Assembly: GCA_041676645.1 (NCBI GenBank) | Contig: JBAYRO010000070.1 | Location: 1 to 16,555, forward strand | Reading direction: 5' to 3' | Source of the DNA: JAMLIN01 sp041676645 | GTDB taxonomy: Bacteria; Pseudomonadota; Gammaproteobacteria; Burkholderiales; Burkholderiaceae_E | DNA length: 16,555 bases | Shown here: one piece after another, positions 12,449 to 16,555 of the stretch | Layout: the number at the start of each line of letters is the position of its first letter | How positions within the stretch are numbered: the stretch's first letter is position 1 | Program-made: the position numbers and the translations under genes | The notes under the pieces: model-generated | Database searches by the model: none | The model's input: the letters and a program-made list of their open reading frames with translations, nothing else | Told to the model about the DNA's origin: nothing

Positions 12449-12877
12449 ATGGCCTACGCAACCGCCCAGGACATGATCGACCGCTTCTCCGAGCAGCAGC
12501 TCAAGGAGGTCACCGATCCCGATGTCGAAAGCATCAGGACCGAGGCGCTCGCTCGTGCCCTGGAGGATGCGTCCGATGAGATCGACGGCTATCTGGAGGG
12601 GCGGTATCGCCTGCCCCTTCCGAACCCGCCGCGCTCGCTGCGCATCATCGCGTGCAACATCGCGATGTATCGGCTCCTCTCGCTGCGCCAGGTCGACGTG
12701 ATGGAAGATCAGCGCAAGCGCTATGAGGACGCGATCAAGTTCCTGCGCGCCGTTTCCACCGGCGACATCAATCTGGGCCTGACGCCCGCCCATGAAACCG
12801 TGCAGCCGGCCGGTGGGCCAACGATGCGCGAGGGGCCAGCTCGCACCTTTTCGCGCGACCGGTTGCGGGGGTACTGA
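12449..12877 (+). CDS. DUF1320-family protein (Mu gp36), head-tail connector
   Basis: A 142-residue protein with the DUF1320 layout: YATAQDMIDRFSEQQLKEVTD (3-23), a helix (RTEALARALEDASDEIDGYLEGRYRLPLP, about 30-58) with the conserved D-x-YL-x-GRY-x-LPL motif, LRIIACNIAMYRLL (64-77), and RYEDAIKFLRAVSTGDINLG (90-109). This is the gp6-like head-completion/connector group of phage proteins. Its stop shares a base with the next start (TGATG). Confidence 0.88.
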   Translation: MAYATAQDMIDRFSEQQLKEVTDPDVESIRTEALARALEDASDEIDGYLEGRYRLPLPNPPRSLRIIACNIAMYRLLSLRQVDVMEDQRKRYEDAIKFLRAVSTGDINLGLTPAHETVQPAGGPTMREGPARTFSRDRLRGY

Positions 12878-13335
12878 TGGCTGGCGTCAAGGTTGCGATC
12901 ACGGTCCAGGATGACGGCTTCCGCGATGCGCTGACGCGCCTGCTGGCGGTGACCGCCAACCTGAAGCCGGCTTTCGATGAGATCGGATCGGCGCTGCTGG
13001 CGACCACCGAGCAGCGTTTCGAGGCCGAGGCTGGGCCTGACGGCGTGCCGTGGGCCGCGCATTCGGCCGCCACTTTGCTGCGGCGCGGCTCCAGCGCGCG
13101 CAAGCTGCGCGACAAGGGACATCTTTATGCCTCGCTGACCTATGCCTCATCGCGCCTTCAGGCCGAGGTCGGCACCAACCGCATCTATGCGCGCATCCAT
13201 CAGCTCGGCGGCAAGGCCGGGCGCGGCCGCAAGGTGACGATCCCGGCGCGGCCCTATCTTGGCGTCAGCGCCGACGATCGCACCATGATCGGCGAAATTC
13301 TGACCGACCACCTGGCCTTGGCGGTGCGCAAATGA
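12877..13335 (+). CDS. Virion morphogenesis/tail completion protein (Mu gpG-like, Phage_tail_S)
   Basis: A 152-residue protein with the conserved parts of the phage virion morphogenesis family: IGSALLATTEQRFEAE-GPDG-PWAAHS (about 46-70), KLRDKGHLYASLTY-S (about 77-92), and IHQLGGKAGR followed by ARPYLGVSADDRTMIGEIL near the end. These proteins act in tail completion or head-tail joining. It is coupled to DUF1320 upstream and DUF1834 downstream by single-digit overlaps, the same order as in Mu-like phages. Confidence 0.88.
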   Translation: MAGVKVAITVQDDGFRDALTRLLAVTANLKPAFDEIGSALLATTEQRFEAEAGPDGVPWAAHSAATLLRRGSSARKLRDKGHLYASLTYASSRLQAEVGTNRIYARIHQLGGKAGRGRKVTIPARPYLGVSADDRTMIGEILTDHLALAVRK

Positions 13336-13874
13336 TCGGCGAAATCGAAAAGGCCATTGTCGAGCGCCTCGCCGCGCAGCTCGCCGGCGTCAAGGTCGAG
13401 GCGTTTCCCGACAAGCCCGACACCTACAACATGCACCACCCGAAGGGCGCGGTGCTGGTCGCCTTCGGGCGCTCGACCTATTCGCAGCCGCGCGCCACGG
13501 ACCTGGTGGTGCAGGAGCGGCGCATCGAATGGGACATCACGCTGGTGATGCGCAACCTGCGCGATCACGCCGGTGCCTATGACGTGCTCGACGCGGTGCG
13601 CCTGATCCTGACCGGCTGGCAGCCGCCTGCCTGCCGCAAGATGATGCCGGTGCGCGAGCAGTTCCTCGACCAGCGCCAGGGCGTCTGGACCTACGTCATG
13701 ACCATGGCGTGCGCCACCACGGTGGTGGAATGCGCCGAGGAGGAAGACCTGCCGCTGCTCAAGCGGATCAATACCGAAGACGATTTCGGCACCACGCAAG
13801 CGCCGCGCGGCGATGGCGGTGACGATGATGATGGCGATGACGGCGGCGATGCGCCTGCGCCTGATGACGACTGA
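13332..13874 (+). CDS. DUF1834-family protein (Mu gp37), tail terminator-like, with acidic tail
   Basis: A 180-residue protein. The first 140 residues fit DUF1834/gp37: MIGEIEKAIVERLAAQL at the start, PKGAVLVAFGRSTYS (about 37-51), ERRIEWDITLVMRNL, LDAVRLILTGWQPP (about 85-98), and WTYVMTMACATTVVE. Proteins at this position usually act in head-tail joining or tail termination. The end is a low-complexity acidic tail of Asp and Gly (about 160-180) encoded by GATGAT/GGCGAT-type repeats, probably disordered. ATG 13332 overlaps the gpG stop. Confidence 0.82.
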   Translation: MIGEIEKAIVERLAAQLAGVKVEAFPDKPDTYNMHHPKGAVLVAFGRSTYSQPRATDLVVQERRIEWDITLVMRNLRDHAGAYDVLDAVRLILTGWQPPACRKMMPVREQFLDQRQGVWTYVMTMACATTVVECAEEEDLPLLKRINTEDDFGTTQAPRGDGGDDDDGDDGGDAPAPDDD

Positions 13875-13903
13875 AACCCGGCATAACGGAGGTTCGAAAG
13901 CCA

Positions 13904-14116
13904 ATGGGTAAGTTCATCTACAAGGGGCCGATGTCCGCCGCCACACTGGGCGACGGTACGGACGTGATCCTCATGAACGGCCGGGAAGTCACCCTGCCTG
14001 ACAACAATGACTGGGTGAAGAGCCTGATCGCGCAAGGCAGGCTCGCGCCTGTCGCCGATCGACCCGCGCGCGCCGCCAAGGCTCCCGCCAAGCCTGCCGA
14101 GAAGGAGAGCAAGTAA
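13904..14116 (+). CDS. DUF2635-family protein (Mu gp38)
   Basis: A 70-residue protein with the DUF2635 pattern: a short strand-rich core with DGTDVILMNGREVTLPDNNDWVKSLIAQG in outline (about 17-46) and a Pro/Ala/Lys-rich tail. It always lies directly before the tail sheath gene in Mu-like phages; function is not known. GGAGG (about 13887-13893) provides a ribosome binding site. Its TAA shares a base with the sheath ATG. Confidence 0.82.
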   Translation: MGKFIYKGPMSAATLGDGTDVILMNGREVTLPDNNDWVKSLIAQGRLAPVADRPARAAKAPAKPAEKESK

Positions 14117-15567
14117 TGGCCGCCAATTTCCTGCATGGCGTCGAGACCATCGAGATCGACAAGGGGCCACGCCCGATCCGGGGCGTGAAGACCGCTGTGG
14201 TCGGCCTGGTCGGCACCGCGCCGATCTTCGCGGTCGACGGGACGCTCGCCAGCGTCAACGATCCGGTGCTGGTCCTGTCTGATCGGGACGCGGCGCAGTA
14301 TTTCGGGCCGCAGATGGAGGGTTATACGATCCCCCAGGCGCTCGACGCGATCTTCGATCAGGGTCGCGGCATCGCCATCGTCGTCAACGTCTTCGATCCC
14401 GACAAGCACTCCTCTTCCCAGGAGGAGGTCGCCGGGGCTTTCGCTGCGGATGGCCGCCTCACCCTCGATCATCAGGGCGTGTTCAATCTTGTGGTCAAAT
14501 CCTCGGATGGCGAGACCACCCATGAAGCGGGTGTCGATTACGAGGTCGATCCGGTGGCCGGCGTCGTCACGCGTCTGACTGGCGGCGCGATCGCGGCGCT
14601 GGCCTCGGTGAAGGTCGCCTACGACTACGCCGATATCGAAAAGGTCATGCCGTCTGACATCATCGGCACGGTCGATGCGGCGGGCAACCGCACCGGCCTT
14701 CAGGCGCTTCAGGACACCTATAATGACATGGGCTTCTTCGCCAAAATCCTGATCGCGCCGGTCTACGGCACGCTCAACGCGGTGGCGACCGAGCTGAACG
14801 TCATGGCGCACAAGCTGCGCGCCGTCGCGCTGGTCGACGCGCCGATCGGCACCACCTTTGCCGACGCCATCGCCGGGCGCGGCCCGAACGGCTCGATCAA
14901 CTTCAACTATTCCTCCGAGCGCATGGTGCTGTGCTATCCGCACCTGAAGGTCTATGACATCGCCACCGATAGCGAGCGGCTGGAGCCGTTCAGTCAGCGG
15001 CTGGCCGGCGTCATCTGCGCGGTGGACAATGATCGCGGTTACTGGTGGAGCCCGTCCAACAACGAGATCAAGGGCATCATCGGCGTCGAGCGCAAGCTCT
15101 CGGCGATGATCAACGACCCGACCACCGAGGTGAACCTCTTGAACGAGAACGGCATCGTGACGCTGTTCAATTCGTTCGGGACCGGCCTGCGCAGCTGGGG
15201 CAACCGCTCGGCGGCCTGGCCGACCGTCACCCACCCGAAGAACTTCATCAATGTGCGCCGCACGGCGGACGTGCTGCATGAGAGCGTCGAATATTCGATG
15301 CTCCAGTTCATCGACCGGCCGATCAACGACGCGCTGATTGATGACATCAAGGAGAGCGTCAACGCCTTCATGCGCACGCTGATCGGGCGCGGCGCGCTGA
15401 TCGACGGCAAGTGCATCTACGATCCGGCGAAGAACGAACCGACCCAGCTGGCGCTGGGGCATCTCGTCTTCGACATCGAGTTCATGCCGCCGACGCCGGC
15501 CGAGCGCATCACCTTCGAGAGCTTCATCAACATCGAGATGCTGCGCCAGCTCGGCGGCGGCGCGTAA
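14116..15567 (+). CDS. Contractile tail sheath protein, P2 FI-like
   Basis: A 483-residue sheath subunit. It starts FLHGVETIEIDKGPRPI (5-21) and KTAVVGLVGTAP (25-36), as in P2 FI-type sheaths, with ALDAIFDQGRGIAIVVNVFD (75-94). Residues about 98-175 form an inserted beta-rich domain (LDHQGVFNLVVKSSDG; YEVDPVAGVVTRL). Later conserved parts are DIIGT-GNRTGLQAL, KLRAVALVDAP, NFNYSSERMVLCYP, LLNENGIVTLFNSFGTGLRSWGNR and a C-terminal FDIEFMPPTPAERITFE. Sheath subunits stack round the tube and contract to drive infection. AAGGAG precedes the ATG. It is close to normal length for sheath proteins carrying one extra domain. Confidence 0.92.
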   Translation: MAANFLHGVETIEIDKGPRPIRGVKTAVVGLVGTAPIFAVDGTLASVNDPVLVLSDRDAAQYFGPQMEGYTIPQALDAIFDQGRGIAIVVNVFDPDKHSSSQEEVAGAFAADGRLTLDHQGVFNLVVKSSDGETTHEAGVDYEVDPVAGVVTRLTGGAIAALASVKVAYDYADIEKVMPSDIIGTVDAAGNRTGLQALQDTYNDMGFFAKILIAPVYGTLNAVATELNVMAHKLRAVALVDAPIGTTFADAIAGRGPNGSINFNYSSERMVLCYPHLKVYDIATDSERLEPFSQRLAGVICAVDNDRGYWWSPSNNEIKGIIGVERKLSAMINDPTTEVNLLNENGIVTLFNSFGTGLRSWGNRSAAWPTVTHPKNFINVRRTADVLHESVEYSMLQFIDRPINDALIDDIKESVNAFMRTLIGRGALIDGKCIYDPAKNEPTQLALGHLVFDIEFMPPTPAERITFESFINIEMLRQLGGGA

Positions 15568-15581
15568 GGAGGCGACAAGCC

Positions 15582-16106
15582 ATGAACGACAAGATCGCGA
15601 TCAATCGCGTCACCAACGCGAATGTCTACATGAACGGCAATTCCCTCCTCGGCCGGGCCGAGGAAGTGGAGCTGCCGCAGGTCAAGCACAAGATGGCCGA
15701 GCACAAGGCTCTCGGCATGGTCGGCACCGCCGAGTTCTTCGCCGGCGTCGACAAGATGGAGGCCAAGATCAAATGGACCTCTTTCTATATCGAAGTGCTC
15801 CGATCGGCGGTTCACCCATTCAAGACCGTCCAGCTCCAGACGCGGTCGAGCCTCGAAACCTACACCGGACAGGGCCGCACGACCGAGGTCCCGGTGATGG
15901 TGATGATGACGGCGGCGTTCAAGGAGTTCCCGCTCGGCAGCTTCAAGCAGCATGAGCCGGTGGTCGTGGATACGGCCCTGTCGGTCTATTACGCGGCTAT
16001 GGAGATCGATAAGCAACAGATCTTCGAGATCGACGTGCTCAACAACATCTACAAGGTCGCGGGCGATGACGTGCTCGCCACCTATCGCCTCAATATCGGG
16101 GCGTAG
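15582..16106 (+). CDS. Major tail tube protein, P2 FII-like
   Basis: A 174-residue protein; start ATG 15582 has GGAGG about 15568-15573. NANVYMNGNSLLGRAEEVELPQVKHKM in outline (about 13-38), ALGMVGTAEFFAGVDKMEAKIKW (about 43-65), LGSFKQHEPVVVDTALSVYYAAMEIDKQQIFEIDVLNNIYKV in outline (about 122-160). These are the marks of the P2 FII tube family, and the length agrees with FII (about 170) rather than with the shorter Mu gpM tube (about 118). Tube subunits form the inner channel for DNA. Confidence 0.88.
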   Translation: MNDKIAINRVTNANVYMNGNSLLGRAEEVELPQVKHKMAEHKALGMVGTAEFFAGVDKMEAKIKWTSFYIEVLRSAVHPFKTVQLQTRSSLETYTGQGRTTEVPVMVMMTAAFKEFPLGSFKQHEPVVVDTALSVYYAAMEIDKQQIFEIDVLNNIYKVAGDDVLATYRLNIGA

Positions 16107-16186
16107 CGATGGCGGCGGCCGGGCCGGCGTGGCCTGACCGCCCGGCCGCCGTCATCCACTCATCAGGCCATGCAGGAGACAGGCTC

Positions 16187-16507
16187 GTGAACGACAAGAC
16201 CGAAAAGACCGAAGTTGCGAAGGAAGTACCGGCCGGCGACGTGAAGGAAATCACGCTGCCATCGTCGGGCCAGGTTGCCACGGTGCGCAAGGGCAAGGGC
16301 AAGGACATGCGGATCGCGGCGCGCCATGTGAACCCGGCGCAGGACCCGATCGGCTATGCGATGGCGCTGGCGGCGCAGCTGACCGAGATCGACGGCAAGC
16401 CGGTGCTGCCGGAAGACCTTGACGACATGGACATGGACGATGTGGGGGCGATCATGGGCGCGCTGCCGGGAAAGTCCCTACCCCAAGGGATGCTTTCCAG
16501 CTCGTGA
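16187..16507 (+). CDS. Tail assembly chaperone (P2 gpE / Mu gp41 position)
   Basis: A 106-residue protein starting at GTG 16187, chosen because AGGAG (16174-16178) lies 8 bases upstream and the family-like part begins here; an ATG at 16109 would add a Pro/Ala-rich stretch with no likeness to the family. The core reads KEITLPSSGQVATVRKGKGKDMR (about 20-42), PIGYAMALAAQLTEIDGKPVLPEDLDDMDMDDVGAIMGAL in outline. Such proteins coat the tape measure protein during tail assembly and exist in a short form and a frameshifted long form. The slippery site near the end is a separate entry. Confidence 0.82.
   Translation: MNDKTEKTEVAKEVPAGDVKEITLPSSGQVATVRKGKGKDMRIAARHVNPAQDPIGYAMALAAQLTEIDGKPVLPEDLDDMDMDDVGAIMGALPGKSLPQGMLSSS
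16468..16474 (+). promoter_or_regulatory. Programmed -1 frameshift site GGGAAAG with stem-loop
   Basis: The heptamer is read as G|GGA|AAG in the chaperone frame, the canonical X_XXY_YYZ form, and is the same sequence used in lambda gpG/gpGT. Slippage by -1 re-pairs both tRNAs on GGG and AAA. GGAAAG (16469-16474) and TCCCT (16475-16479) pair with AGGGA (16486-16490) and CTTTCC (16493-16498): an 11-bp stem, two-base bulge, six-base loop. The -1 frame then stays open to the window end, while the zero frame stops at 16505-16507. Confidence 0.75.
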
Positions 16508-16555
16508 CGGTGACGGGATGGTCGGCGGCCGAGATCGACGGGATGGAGATTGCCG
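16468..16555 (+). CDS. Frameshifted extension of the tail assembly chaperone (3' truncated by window end)
   Basis: After the -1 shift the frame reads GKVPTPRDAF, then QLVTVTGWSAAEIDGMEIA, to the last complete codon. The phrase V-T-G-W-S-x-x-E-I-D is typical of the second chaperone domain in Mu/P2-type tail assembly proteins. No well-placed ATG with a ribosome binding site starts this frame independently (only a GTG at 16504 and an ATG at 16543), so production by frameshift as a fusion with the upstream gene is the simplest reading. The rest of the domain, and the tape measure gene expected after it, lie outside the window. Confidence 0.65.

Noticed and set aside
13918..15462. 514-residue open frame on the minus strand across DUF2635 and the sheath
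   Set aside because: Shadow of the sheath gene; composition typical of antisense of GC-rich coding DNA and no start signal.
16109..16186. ATG 16109 as start of the tail chaperone
   Set aside because: The extra residues are Pro/Ala-rich and unlike the family; GTG 16187 has AGGAG at good spacing.
1..16555. tRNA genes, CRISPR array, insertion sequences, phage att or end repeats
   Set aside because: No cloverleaf, regular spacer-repeat pattern, transposase or terminal inverted repeat was seen on either strand.

Overview
This is a high-GC window from a temperate, transposable (Mu-like) phage or prophage, probably in an alphaproteobacterium. The host call is inferred from base composition, codon use and the general look of the proteins; nothing in the window proves it. 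Almost every gene is on the + strand, packed in short-overlap (ATGA, GTGA, TGATG) operons. No rRNA, tRNA, CRISPR array or insertion sequence was seen. Neither phage end nor the transposase pair A/B is present.

Layout. (1) 1-518: the 3' end of a gene whose C-terminus has the hallmark of a diversity-generating retroelement (DGR) target. Its variable region is rich in AAC codons and one-adenine derivatives of AAC, and it is followed by a GC-rich hairpin with a GATA loop. The template repeat and reverse transcriptase are not in the window. (2) 519-2251: an early/middle operon of small genes including GemA and a Mor/C-family activator. (3) 2252-4107: a regulatory gap with an 18-bp dyad, then the lysis module (amidase endolysin, holin-like membrane protein, overlapping spanin-like pair, small membrane protein). 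(4) 4104-9526: Mu gp25-gp30 equivalents: DUF2730 protein, VpaChn25_0724-type protein, small terminase (DUF3486), large terminase, portal (DUF935), MuF head protein with a C-terminal toxin-like domain, and a small unknown gene. (5) 9527-9824: the only large non-coding gap, with an AT-rich repeat/palindrome cluster and a second copy of the same dyad arms. (6) 9825-13335: protease with nested scaffold, capsid cement-like protein, major head protein gpT, gp35-like, DUF1320 and gpG-like proteins. (7) 13332-16555: DUF1834, DUF2635, then a tail sheath and tube that look more like P2 FI/FII than Mu L/M, and a tail assembly chaperone with a lambda-type GGGAAAG -1 frameshift site whose extension runs off the window.

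How it works together. The Mor/C-family protein encoded immediately upstream of the lysis genes is the natural candidate to switch on late transcription. The two matching dyads lie just before the endolysin and just before the protease/scaffold gene, where Mu places its C-activated promoters Plys and PI. The late operons then make lysis proteins, the packaging motor, the head and a contractile tail. The DGR target would diversify a ligand-binding C-type-lectin-like protein, possibly for host adhesion, but it sits at an unusual place beside early genes rather than at the tail-fibre end of the phage.

Most interesting points: the DGR variable region with its hairpin, the paired dyads as a candidate late-promoter code, the AT-rich central repeat cluster, the frameshift signal folded into a hairpin, the nested scaffold start, and the Mu-head/P2-tail mosaic.
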